A DNA stretch of 64,000 bases, from the NCBI RefSeq assembly GCF_030812215.1, contig NZ_JAUSSG010000011.1:124001-188000 (forward strand). Reading direction: 5' to 3'. Below the pieces are notes generated by a model. The model searched no databases and was not told the origin of the DNA. It worked only from the letters and a program-made list of their open reading frames with translations. The stretch is from Variovorax boronicumulans (GTDB lineage Bacteria > Pseudomonadota > Gammaproteobacteria > Burkholderiales > Burkholderiaceae_C). Shown piece after piece: positions 17,725 through 26,180 of the stretch (the stretch's first letter is position 1; each line of letters starts with the position of its first letter). The translations under genes were made by a program, and so were the position numbers.

Positions 17725-19541
17725 GGGTGGGTTGTCGTGGCGATGCCGTTGCGGGGTTCGCGCGGCGGCCATGCCAGGTCGAAATCTTCGGTGTCGAGCG
17801 TGAGGTTGGGGTTGTAGGCGGGGTCGTGGGCGATCAGCCCGGCCCAGCGGCTTTGCATGAACGCGGACTCGCGCGCGAGCCGGTCCCGCGATTCCGCAGC
17901 CACTTCGAGGCCGCGGCTCGCCGACTCGTGATGCAGCAGTTCGGCATACGGTGTCCAGACGTTGCGATAGCCGGCCTGACGCAGGCGCAGGCAGAAATCG
18001 ACGTCGTTGTACGCCACGCCGAGTTGTGCTTCATCGAGCCCGCCGACCTGTTCGTAGAGCGACTTGCGCACGACGAGGCAGGCCGCGGTGACCGCCGAAA
18101 AATTCTGGATCAGCTGGGCGCGCCCGCCATGGCCCGCGACGGTCGATGGCAGGTGCTTGTGCGCGTGCCCCGCCATGCCCCCGATGCCCAGGACCACGCC
18201 GCCGTGCTGGATGGTCATGTCGGGATAGAGCAGCTTCGCGCCGACCGCGCCCACGCCGGGCTGCAGCGCGAGCGACACCATTTCATGGAGCCAGTCGGGC
18301 GAGATGACTTCGATGTCGTTGTTGAGCAAGCCGACGAGTTCTCCGCGCGCCCGGGCCACGGCGGCGTTGTTCAGCGCCGAATAATTGAAGGGGCGGTCAT
18401 CGCGAATCACGGTGATGCCCGGCTGCGCGTCGAGCGCGGCGAAGTACGCGAGCGCCTCGGGGTCGTCCGAACCGTTGTCGACCAGCAGGATCTCGTAGTT
18501 CGGGTAGGCAGTCTCCAGGACGATGCTCTCGATGCACTGGCGGACCAGGTTCACGCCGTTGCGGGTCGGGATGACGAGCGAAACAAAGGGCGGCGCCTCG
18601 GGCAGCGCATAGTGCGCGCGGAGGCCGTGAGGCGTCGCCTCGGCGGTGGCCGCGGTGCCGGTACGCTGGAAATGGCGTTCGAGTGCTTGCTCGTCGGCGG
18701 CACCGGGCGGCGCAGGCGGCGCGCTGGAGTGGCTGAGGATTCGCGGGATGTGGCGGATCTGGTCGGGTTGGATTCGCTCCACGCAACGCAATGCCAGATC
18801 GAAGCCCTCGGCCGCCGGGTTCAGGCCTCCCGCTTCATCGAACAGGCTGGCCTGGATCACGCCCATCGGCGAGAAAAGATTGCGCGACAAGAACAGGTCT
18901 GGATTCCAGTCGGGCTTGAAGCAGGGATTGCTGCGCTGCCCAGCGGCGTCGATCACGTCCGCATCGGCATACAGCATGCGGACCTCGGGGTGCGCGACGA
19001 TCTCCTTCGCAATGCTCAAGAGCGCGTGGGCGGGCAGCGTGCAACCCGCCTCGAGCCAGACGATCCAGTCCGCCTCCGCGGGCCCGGTCAGCGGGCCGGA
19101 CTGGAGTGCCCATTCCTTGTAGGACTGGGCCGCCAAGGACCGGGCCGCGTCCTGCGACGCCGCTGCGTTTGCAGTCAACACCAGGAAGCGGGGCCGCGCG
19201 GGCCATCCGGCCATCTCCACACGCAGGCGATCTTCTCGGGCGTCGCTGCCAGGGTTGTCGTAGCGCGCCACCCAGTCGGCATAGTTCCCCCGCTGAACAG
19301 GAGCGGCCGCCACCGGCACGCCGCGAACAATGCGCTGAAAGTGCCCGCCGAGCCATCGCAGCGGCGCGGTCAGGCGCCAGCTGCTGGACTGCGTCATGCT
19401 GCGCACCTGCGCATCCAGCGCCTTGACCTGCACCTCCAGCAGACCTATCTGCCGCTGCAGCTGGGCATTGCTCGAAGCGATGTCGAGTCCGCGCCGCCGG
19501 GGAAAGGGCTGCGCAGCCGGCAGCGTAGGCTTACTGAACAT
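17721..19541 (-). CDS. Bipartite glycosyltransferase family 2 protein with N-terminal coiled coil
   Basis: A 606-residue protein. Residues 22-50 form a coiled coil (SNAQLQRQIGLLEVQVKALDAQV). Residues about 110-290 hold a first GT-A-like domain (YADADVIDAAG, FNRNLFSPMG-like region NPDLFLSRNLFSP). Residues about 318-560 are a complete GT2 domain with VSLVIPTRNGVNLV, LLVDNGSDD, LLNNDIEV and a YNDVDFCLRLRQAG acceptor motif. Two-domain GT2 proteins of this kind occur in O-antigen loci and may act on consecutive linkages. First gene of the leftward trio, divergent from manC. Confidence 0.83.
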   Translation of the reverse strand: MFSKPTLPAAQPFPRRRGLDIASSNAQLQRQIGLLEVQVKALDAQVRSMTQSSSWRLTAPLRWLGGHFQRIVRGVPVAAAPVQRGNYADWVARYDNPGSDAREDRLRVEMAGWPARPRFLVLTANAAASQDAARSLAAQSYKEWALQSGPLTGPAEADWIVWLEAGCTLPAHALLSIAKEIVAHPEVRMLYADADVIDAAGQRSNPCFKPDWNPDLFLSRNLFSPMGVIQASLFDEAGGLNPAAEGFDLALRCVERIQPDQIRHIPRILSHSSAPPAPPGAADEQALERHFQRTGTAATAEATPHGLRAHYALPEAPPFVSLVIPTRNGVNLVRQCIESIVLETAYPNYEILLVDNGSDDPEALAYFAALDAQPGITVIRDDRPFNYSALNNAAVARARGELVGLLNNDIEVISPDWLHEMVSLALQPGVGAVGAKLLYPDMTIQHGGVVLGIGGMAGHAHKHLPSTVAGHGGRAQLIQNFSAVTAACLVVRKSLYEQVGGLDEAQLGVAYNDVDFCLRLRQAGYRNVWTPYAELLHHESASRGLEVAAESRDRLARESAFMQSRWAGLIAHDPAYNPNLTLDTEDFDLAWPPREPRNGIATTTHP

Positions 19542-19633
19542 TGCTAAAGATCACGAGATGGCAGCTTCCACTGGTTACGGCCCCTCGAATCAGGGCCGGT
19601 AAAATTATCCCCTTCTTCAAACCTTACAAAAAT

Positions 19634-21052
19634 ATGCGCGTTCTTTCAGTTGTGCTCTCAGGAGGGGCGGGTTCCCGGCTTTGGCCCGCATCGCGCCAGA
19701 CGTTTCCCAAGCCCTTCATGAAACTGGGCGGCTCGTCGCTGCTGCAGCAAGCCATCGAACGGGGACAGGCTTGCGGTACTGGCGACCTGATGATCGTCAC
19801 CAACAAGGACCATCTTTTTCTTACAAAGGACGTGCTGCGGCAGATGACTGATCCGCCGGAAGCCACGCTGATGCTGGAGCCCAAGGGCCGCAACACTGGA
19901 CCGGCGATCGCCCTGGCAGCGCTTCAGTGCATCCAGCAGTTCAGCGGCGACACCGTCATGCTGGTGCTTTCCGCGGATCATCTGGTGCCGGATGTCGAAG
20001 CTTTCGTGGCCAGCGCGAGCCAGGCATTCCGTCTTGCCACGCAAGGAGCCCTGGTCGTTTTCGGCATCAGCCCTACTGGGCCGGACACGGGCTTCGGCTA
20101 TGTCGAAGTAGCCAAGGTCTCGCGCGACAACCAGCCCGCGAAGCGCTTCGTCGAAAAGCCAGACCTCCAGACCGCGCAGGAATACCTGGCAACCGGCCGT
20201 TACTACTGGAACAGCGGAATGTTCTGCTTCACGGCCGACGCGATCGTTGCTGCTTTCGAAAAATATGCTCCGGAATTGCTGGCCGCGGCACGCCATGCAT
20301 TGAAGTCCTCGCAAGCTGTCGACAACACCATCCAGTTCGACCTGCATGCATTTGGCCTGCAGCCAGACATCAGCATCGACTATGCCGTCATGGAACCTGC
20401 GGACAACGTGTATGTGGTGCCGGCCAAGTTCAGCTGGAGCGATGTGGGCTCGTGGCCGGCGGTCGCCAAGGCTCACACGCCCGATGCCAGCGGCAACACA
20501 ATGCCCTCAGATGTCGTCGCCATAGACACCACGGGCACCCATGTACAGGTCGACAGCCACGGCCCCAAACTGGTTGCCACATTGGGAGTGCATGATCTCG
20601 TGATCGTTGACACGCCCGATGCGCTGCTCGTGGCCCACAAGAACAGTGCCCAGGAAGTGAAGCGGGTTGTCGACACGCTGAAGGCCCGCAAGCATGAGAC
20701 AGTGCATTTGCCTGCCGTCGTTCATCGTCCATGGGGCACGTACGCATCGCTCAAGGAAGAAGACGGGTACAAGGTCAAACGCATTACGGTAAAACCGGGA
20801 GAATCACTGTCTCTGCAATACCACCACCAGCGCGCCGAGCATTGGGTCGTCGTTCAAGGGCGTGGCATCGTGCAGATCGGTGAACTCGAACACGTCACCC
20901 TGCCGGGCCAGTACCGGTACATCCCATTGAAAGAGAAACATCGCTTGACCAATATCGGCGAAGAAGAACTGGTGCTCATTGAAGTCCAGTGTGGCGGCTA
21001 CCTGGGCGAAGACGACATCGTCCGCCTGGCAGACACCTACGGACGCGCATGA
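19634..21052 (+). CDS. manC: Mannose-1-phosphate guanylyltransferase / mannose-6-phosphate isomerase
   Basis: A 472-residue type II bifunctional enzyme. The N-terminal nucleotidyltransferase domain begins with VVLSGGAGSRLWPASR and contains the mannose-1-phosphate site FVEKPD. The C-terminal cupin phosphomannose isomerase domain starts near HRPWGTY (about residue 364) and includes SLQYHHQRAEHWVV. It makes GDP-mannose, the substrate of Gmd at 30.0 kb. The ATG at 19634 matches the family start; a TTG further up is less likely. A TAAAAT box at 19600-19605 could be the -10 element. Its stop overlaps the wzm start (ATGA). Confidence 0.94.
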   Translation: MRVLSVVLSGGAGSRLWPASRQTFPKPFMKLGGSSLLQQAIERGQACGTGDLMIVTNKDHLFLTKDVLRQMTDPPEATLMLEPKGRNTGPAIALAALQCIQQFSGDTVMLVLSADHLVPDVEAFVASASQAFRLATQGALVVFGISPTGPDTGFGYVEVAKVSRDNQPAKRFVEKPDLQTAQEYLATGRYYWNSGMFCFTADAIVAAFEKYAPELLAAARHALKSSQAVDNTIQFDLHAFGLQPDISIDYAVMEPADNVYVVPAKFSWSDVGSWPAVAKAHTPDASGNTMPSDVVAIDTTGTHVQVDSHGPKLVATLGVHDLVIVDTPDALLVAHKNSAQEVKRVVDTLKARKHETVHLPAVVHRPWGTYASLKEEDGYKVKRITVKPGESLSLQYHHQRAEHWVVVQGRGIVQIGELEHVTLPGQYRYIPLKEKHRLTNIGEEELVLIEVQCGGYLGEDDIVRLADTYGRA

Positions 21053-21852
21053 GCCAAGTTCACTCCAACCTGCATCGCAGCGCCTTCTCCGACTGGTGGG
21101 AAGGTACTCGCCGCTCCGACATCTGGTGGACCCTGGCCTGGTTCGACATCGTGTTGCGCTATCGGCGCTCGATGCTCGGACCGCTGTGGCTCACGCTGAG
21201 CATGGGGGTCATGATCGGTGGCATGGGGCCGCTGTATGCATCGCTGTTCGGCAGCGAGCTGTCGCGGTTCTTTCCGCATCTGGCACTCGGCGTCATCTTC
21301 TGGGGCTTTTTCTCGAGCATCGTGACCGATGCCTGCAATGCCTTCGTCGGCTCGTCCAACTATCTGAAGCAAGGCTACTTTCCGATCAGCCTGTTCGTCT
21401 GGCGCAGCCTTGCGCGAAATCTGATCCAGTTTGGTCACCAGATCGTGCTGTACATCCCGGTGGCCCTGTGGGCGGGCATTTCACTGTCATGGTCGGTGCT
21501 GCTGATCTTGCCGGCCTTCGCCATCCTCATCCTCAACGCGCACGCCTTGGGTCTGCTGTTGGGCCTGATCTGCACGCGTTACCGCGACGTAACCCAGATC
21601 GTGACCAGTGTGATGCAGATGCTGATGTTCCTCACACCCGTGTTCTGGCTTCCAGAAAGTCTTCCGAGCCGCGCAAAGTATGTGCTCTGGAACCCCTTTG
21701 CACAGATGCTCGACCTGCTGCGCACCCCCCTGATGGGCGGTGTGGCCCACATTCATAGCTGGATCGGTATCGGCGTATGGACTGTACTTTGCGTGGCCGC
21801 CGCGATCGTGTTGTTCGCCAAATACCGCCGCCGCGTCGTCTACTGGCTCTGA
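21049..21852 (+). CDS. wzm: ABC-2 type polysaccharide export permease (Wzm-like)
   Basis: A 267-residue ABC-2 permease with six predicted helices and the typical N terminus (SDIWWTLAWFDIVLRYRRSMLGPLW) seen in O-antigen and teichoic acid exporters. It pairs with the ATPase gene four bases downstream to move lipid-linked polysaccharide across the inner membrane. The ATG at 21049 overlaps the manC stop, so export is coupled to precursor synthesis. Confidence 0.9.
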   Translation: MSQVHSNLHRSAFSDWWEGTRRSDIWWTLAWFDIVLRYRRSMLGPLWLTLSMGVMIGGMGPLYASLFGSELSRFFPHLALGVIFWGFFSSIVTDACNAFVGSSNYLKQGYFPISLFVWRSLARNLIQFGHQIVLYIPVALWAGISLSWSVLLILPAFAILILNAHALGLLLGLICTRYRDVTQIVTSVMQMLMFLTPVFWLPESLPSRAKYVLWNPFAQMLDLLRTPLMGGVAHIHSWIGIGVWTVLCVAAAIVLFAKYRRRVVYWL

Positions 21853-21855
21853 TCC

Positions 21856-22557
21856 ATGGCATTCATTTCACTTAAAAACGTCGCCGTCAATTTCCCGATT
21901 TATGGGGCGGGCGCAGCATCGCTCAAGAAGACCCTGGCGGCTTCCGTCACAGGCGGGCGCTTTGGCAAGGAAACCGGCGTCACCGTGGTGCAAGCGCTCA
22001 GCGGCATCAACATCGAACTCAAGAGTGGCGACCGGCTGGGCCTCATCGGCCACAACGGCGCGGGCAAGTCGACATTGCTGCGCACGCTGGCCGGCGTATA
22101 CGAACCATCGTCGGGTGAATTCATGCGCCAAGGCTCGGTCGCCAGCCTGATCGACCCCGCATTGGGCATCGAGATGGACGCCACAGGCGTCGAGAACATC
22201 ATGCTGCGCGGGCTTGTGATGGGCATGAGCAAGAAAGAGGTGGACCGTCTCTCGCAGGATATCTGTGAGTTCAGTGGTCTGGGTGAATACGTCAACATGC
22301 CGGTGCGGACCTATTCGACCGGCATGATGATGCGGCTGGCTTTCTCGATCTCGACGAGTGTCGAGGCAGACATCCTGCTCATGGACGAATGGCTCTCTGT
22401 AGGCGACGCCGAGTTCACAGAGAAGGCAGAGAAACGCATGCGGGATGTGGTGGCGAAGTCCGGCATCCTGGTGCTTGCCTCCCACTCTCCTGAATTGATT
22501 GCGAAAGAGTGCAATCGAGTGATCCACCTGGAGCACGGGCGGATCGTCGAGCGTTAA
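21856..22557 (+). CDS. wzt: Polysaccharide ABC transporter ATP-binding protein (Wzt-like, short form)
   Basis: A 233-residue ATPase of the Wzt/TagH group. Walker A is GHNGAGKST, the signature YSTGMMMRLAF, Walker B ILLMDEW, and the switch histidine lies in LASHSP. It ends right after the nucleotide-binding domain: the C-terminal carbohydrate-binding domain that lets long Wzt proteins recognise a capped chain end is absent. Short Wzts work in systems without terminal capping. Its TAA stop overlaps the stop of the convergent glycosyltransferase gene in TTAA. Confidence 0.9.
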   Translation: MAFISLKNVAVNFPIYGAGAASLKKTLAASVTGGRFGKETGVTVVQALSGINIELKSGDRLGLIGHNGAGKSTLLRTLAGVYEPSSGEFMRQGSVASLIDPALGIEMDATGVENIMLRGLVMGMSKKEVDRLSQDICEFSGLGEYVNMPVRTYSTGMMMRLAFSISTSVEADILLMDEWLSVGDAEFTEKAEKRMRDVVAKSGILVLASHSPELIAKECNRVIHLEHGRIVER

Positions 22558-24734
22558 GGCAGATTCGTCGGAGGCGTTGCGCTGCGACGCAGGGCATCGA
22601 TTTCGCTCAGGCGCTCGGCCATTCGACGCCCTGCTTTTTCCAGCGACAAGTTCTTCTCCGCACTCAATCTACCGCGTGCCCCGATTTCGCGCGCCCACTC
22701 GGGCTCCTCGTAGAGTCGACGCATGAGTTGTGCCGCGTGCTCGACCGAAGGCTCCGCCCATTCCAGATCCGCATCGTAGGGAGGAATAGGGCGCCCGACC
22801 TTCACGCGCTCGTAAGACACAAGAAGGCTGTTTTCTTCGTCCATGAAATCCATGTTGCCGGAGAAGCCTGTCGCGATCACGGGTTTGCCCATCAACATCG
22901 CTTCAGCCATCGTCAAGCCAAGACCTTCGCTGCGATGGAGCGAGACATATGCATCGCACGCATGCATCAGCGAAAGCACTTCGTCCGAGCTCAGAACCTG
23001 GTCGATGATTGTGATAGTCGGAAATCCGGCCACCGCTTCGCAAAGCTCTCGGAATTGCTCGGGATGCCGGTCGCCGAACGAGGTCTTCAGCACCAGCGCG
23101 ACAGGCTCGTCGGCGCTGAACGCCATTTTGAAAGCACGAACGAGCCCCAACGGGTTCTTGCGCTCCATCACACTCATCATGTGAAAGGTGAACAAAAACG
23201 TGAAGCGATGGGCATCGAGATCGAAGTACGCGCGTTCGCGAACCTGAAAGGGCGCGAGCGTCACGCCGGGGAAAAGCGTGCTCACTGGAACAGAAAGGCG
23301 CTCGCGCAGGCCGCGCGCGATAAACTCCGTTGCGGTCCAAACTTCATCAGCCTGAGCAGCATGGGCGGACCAAGCATCAGGTATGGAATCGAACTCCCAG
23401 TACCAATATGCGATGCGATAAGTGCGTGGCATTCGCTCGACGAGGTCTGCTCTCGCATAGGCTTCTGCGAAGAACGGCTCCGGTTGGGCGTGGATGATCG
23501 TGATGTCTCCTGTTTCCAGACCGTCAAAGCGCACATGCTGGGGATCGTCCCGCGCATCGGTTCTGATGTCGCGAAGGGACGTACGAACACCCGCTAGCGC
23601 CATCGCCTCGATCATGGCCTCTACGGAAACACGCAGGCCCGAGGGATAACAGAAGTGGCCGATGACATTGACGGTGGGCTTGAGCAAGTCGGGAATCAGT
23701 GCCTGCCCGTTCAGACCTGCAACCCATGCTCGCGCCTCTGGTCCGATCTGCGCCTCCTCGCTGCTTTCAAGCCATTGAAGTAAGCCCAGTGCAGCCGCTT
23801 TGTTCGACAGCGCGTCAGGATGCTCATCTCTCCAGCTGGTGCGTGCCAAATAGGCGATGCGGATCTGTAGCGCCGGCTCGAGAAAGTCGGAAGACACGGC
23901 CAAGCGCTGCGACACGCTGCCTGCACCATAGGTTTTGTCCACCCAGTCCGCGAAGCGGGACCAGCCAAAAACGGTCAACGCGTCGGGAAAGTGCTGCTGC
24001 CAATGTGGCGTGAACAAAAAGGCCAGTCGCAATTCCGCGCGCGGATTCTCCCGGGCCTGCAAGAACAGCCACCAGACCTCCTCAAGACCCAGATCACCCG
24101 CTTGCAGCCCGTGCTGCACGAACCACCGGAAGAGGCTTCGTTGGCCGGATGGCAGCAGGCCGTGCGGCAGCACGCTCCGTATCTCCTCACTGACCAAGAA
24201 GAATTGCCTGGCCCTGGCGGCAAAATCCTCGGAAAAAAGTGAAACCAGATGCTGGGCATTTTCAGGGGTCACCCCCAGGTTCTGCTGCCCTTCGGGGCTG
24301 TGCAACCAAAGCACAAGCCCCCCCCCTCCCGGCTCGGACAGTGCACCAGGAAACCGATCGCGGAGCTCTTTCCGCTGACGCAGCGCGTCAAGTAGAAAGC
24401 GGGCTGCGGCTTGGCGGTTCGTCACCGCATCCGCGTGGACGGACGGCCAAAAAACCTGTTCCGGCGGTAATTGGGCAGCCTTGAGCACGTCAGCTGTGTC
24501 GAGCAGATCAAGCATCAGAGCGGGGGCGGCGTCTGAATCTCCCCTCCGGAGAGTTTCCAGGCGCAACCTTTCCTGGTCGAGCAGATCGGCCAACGCCTTC
24601 ACGCGCGCTTCGCGAGCCGCCCGTTCGTACAGAAATTGAAGCCGCTCACGCATCCGCCAAGGCGTCACCAGCCAGAACGCGGCCTTGGGAATCTTGCGTG
24701 CCGCTCGCCGCAGGGAATCAAACCCTCGCTTCAC
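22554..24734 (-). CDS. Large glycosyltransferase with C-terminal GT4 domain
   Basis: A 726-residue protein. Residues from about 345 form a GT-B (GT4) transferase with NVIGHFCYPSGLRVSVEAM at the acceptor side, FTFHMMSVMERKNPLGLVRAF, and the donor-site EX7E-type segment SEGLGLTMAEAMLMGKPVIA near 600. The first 340 residues are helical and resemble no family I can name; they may bind the acceptor or a partner. The start codon is GTG (24732-24734); an ATG at residue 27 is an alternative. Leftward, divergent from the FkbM gene. It lies within the lower-GC core of the locus. Confidence 0.8.
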   Translation of the reverse strand: MKRGFDSLRRAARKIPKAAFWLVTPWRMRERLQFLYERAAREARVKALADLLDQERLRLETLRRGDSDAAPALMLDLLDTADVLKAAQLPPEQVFWPSVHADAVTNRQAAARFLLDALRQRKELRDRFPGALSEPGGGGLVLWLHSPEGQQNLGVTPENAQHLVSLFSEDFAARARQFFLVSEEIRSVLPHGLLPSGQRSLFRWFVQHGLQAGDLGLEEVWWLFLQARENPRAELRLAFLFTPHWQQHFPDALTVFGWSRFADWVDKTYGAGSVSQRLAVSSDFLEPALQIRIAYLARTSWRDEHPDALSNKAAALGLLQWLESSEEAQIGPEARAWVAGLNGQALIPDLLKPTVNVIGHFCYPSGLRVSVEAMIEAMALAGVRTSLRDIRTDARDDPQHVRFDGLETGDITIIHAQPEPFFAEAYARADLVERMPRTYRIAYWYWEFDSIPDAWSAHAAQADEVWTATEFIARGLRERLSVPVSTLFPGVTLAPFQVRERAYFDLDAHRFTFLFTFHMMSVMERKNPLGLVRAFKMAFSADEPVALVLKTSFGDRHPEQFRELCEAVAGFPTITIIDQVLSSDEVLSLMHACDAYVSLHRSEGLGLTMAEAMLMGKPVIATGFSGNMDFMDEENSLLVSYERVKVGRPIPPYDADLEWAEPSVEHAAQLMRRLYEEPEWAREIGARGRLSAEKNLSLEKAGRRMAERLSEIDALRRSATPPTNLP

Positions 24735-24893
24735 AGAAAGACACTTTCACAGACAAATGTAGCTTTCAACATTGGGGCTTTATCGTTGTGGCACCAATCA
24801 TGCCAAGAAACCATCATTCCACCTCGTAAAATGGAAGGTAAACGCCAGAACATGCATTTCTTTCGGGAGCAAGCGTTTCAGACGCAAGTCACA

Positions 24894-26180
24894 ATGACTA
24901 AAAACAACAGTCCCACGCCCTTTACTTCGTACGCACAAAACTTCGAGGACGTCATGCTCTGGCGGGCTTTGAAGCATGTGACTGCCGGTGTTTATGTCGA
25001 CGTCGGCGCGCAGCATCCGGTGGTGGACTCCGTCAGCAAGGCCTTCTACGAACAGGGATGGCGTGGCATCCACGTCGAGCCTGTGCCGCACTATGCGGAA
25101 CTTCTGAGGCAAGACAGGCCCGATGAAATCGTGCTACAGCTCGCACTTGCGAATCGCGCTGGAATTCTGGACCTCCATGTGGTTGCCGGAACAGGCCTGA
25201 GCACCGGCGTGAAGGCCTATGCGCAGAGCCTTCAGGCAACGCACGGATTTGCCCACCAAACCATACCAACGCCCATGCTGCCAATGAGCACTGCCCTGGC
25301 GTCGCTGGCAGGTCAGCAAGTGCATTGGCTCAAAATCGATGTCGAAGGCCTCGAAGAGGATGTGCTCCGCGGCTGGGACAGCAAGGCGCTGCGCCCGTGG
25401 ATCATCTTGATCGAAGCCACCGTGCCCATGTCGACGGAACTGCGCTACGAAGGCGCCGACAGAATTCTGGTCAACGCAGGGTACCGGTTCGTGTATTTCG
25501 ATGGACTTAATCGTTTTTACATCGCAGCGGAACACGCGGAGTTGATTCCGGCATTTCAAACGCCACCCAACGTCTTTGATGGCGTGCAGCTAAGCGGTTT
25601 TTCCTCCAGCGCATGGTGCGCACACCTGATTTCTAGTCACCGCACGGAGCGACAAGCGGATGCCGCACAACTCGAAGCCGCACGGGCCGAACTGGCTCGG
25701 GCAGAAAACAATGCGAGAGCCCGACTCGAAGAAGAAAAGACTCGCGTCCACCAAGCTGTGATGCGCGCCGTTGAGGCTGAAGCGCGCGCCAGCGCGGCCG
25801 AGGTATCGGCAAATCATGCAAACGACCGTGCGATTCATGCAGAAGCCAGAGCATTGCTTGCGGGGAACACACCGCTTAGACGGGTCGCAACAGCCATCGC
25901 AGATGGCCGCATCAAGAGCGGGATCAAGCGCCGAATCAAGACGGCGCTGCGCATCGCGGCCATTGCGGTGGCGCGGCATCCCGCACTGAAACGTTCGGCT
26001 GTCTTCGCCCTGAGTTGCATCCCGCCCTTGAGGCGCCGCTTGCAAGTGATGCTCGCCCCGTCGCCGGGTGCTGCATCAACGGACTCCATAGAAAAGCCTC
26101 TGCCGATGTCTCCAGACACCGCGTTGGTATTCAGACAACTCCAGCTTCGTCAAAGCCAGTACAGATCGGAAATCGCCTGA
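24894..26180 (+). CDS. FkbM family methyltransferase with C-terminal coiled coil and basic tail
   Basis: A 428-residue protein. Residues 10-215 form an FkbM-type SAM-dependent methyltransferase: SYAQNFEDVML, the SAM motif YVDVGAQHP (34-42), HVEPVP and WLKIDVEGLEEDVL (145-158). Residues 251-322 are a charged coiled coil, and the last hundred are strongly basic with hydrophobic stretches, possibly a membrane anchor. FkbM proteins often cap or decorate polysaccharides with O-methyl groups. Start uncertain: ATGs at 24831 and 24852 are in frame, the latter preceded by GGAAGG, but the conserved part begins after 24894. Its stop overlaps the next start (TGATG). Confidence 0.78.
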   Translation: MTKNNSPTPFTSYAQNFEDVMLWRALKHVTAGVYVDVGAQHPVVDSVSKAFYEQGWRGIHVEPVPHYAELLRQDRPDEIVLQLALANRAGILDLHVVAGTGLSTGVKAYAQSLQATHGFAHQTIPTPMLPMSTALASLAGQQVHWLKIDVEGLEEDVLRGWDSKALRPWIILIEATVPMSTELRYEGADRILVNAGYRFVYFDGLNRFYIAAEHAELIPAFQTPPNVFDGVQLSGFSSSAWCAHLISSHRTERQADAAQLEAARAELARAENNARARLEEEKTRVHQAVMRAVEAEARASAAEVSANHANDRAIHAEARALLAGNTPLRRVATAIADGRIKSGIKRRIKTALRIAAIAVARHPALKRSAVFALSCIPPLRRRLQVMLAPSPGAASTDSIEKPLPMSPDTALVFRQLQLRQSQYRSEIA

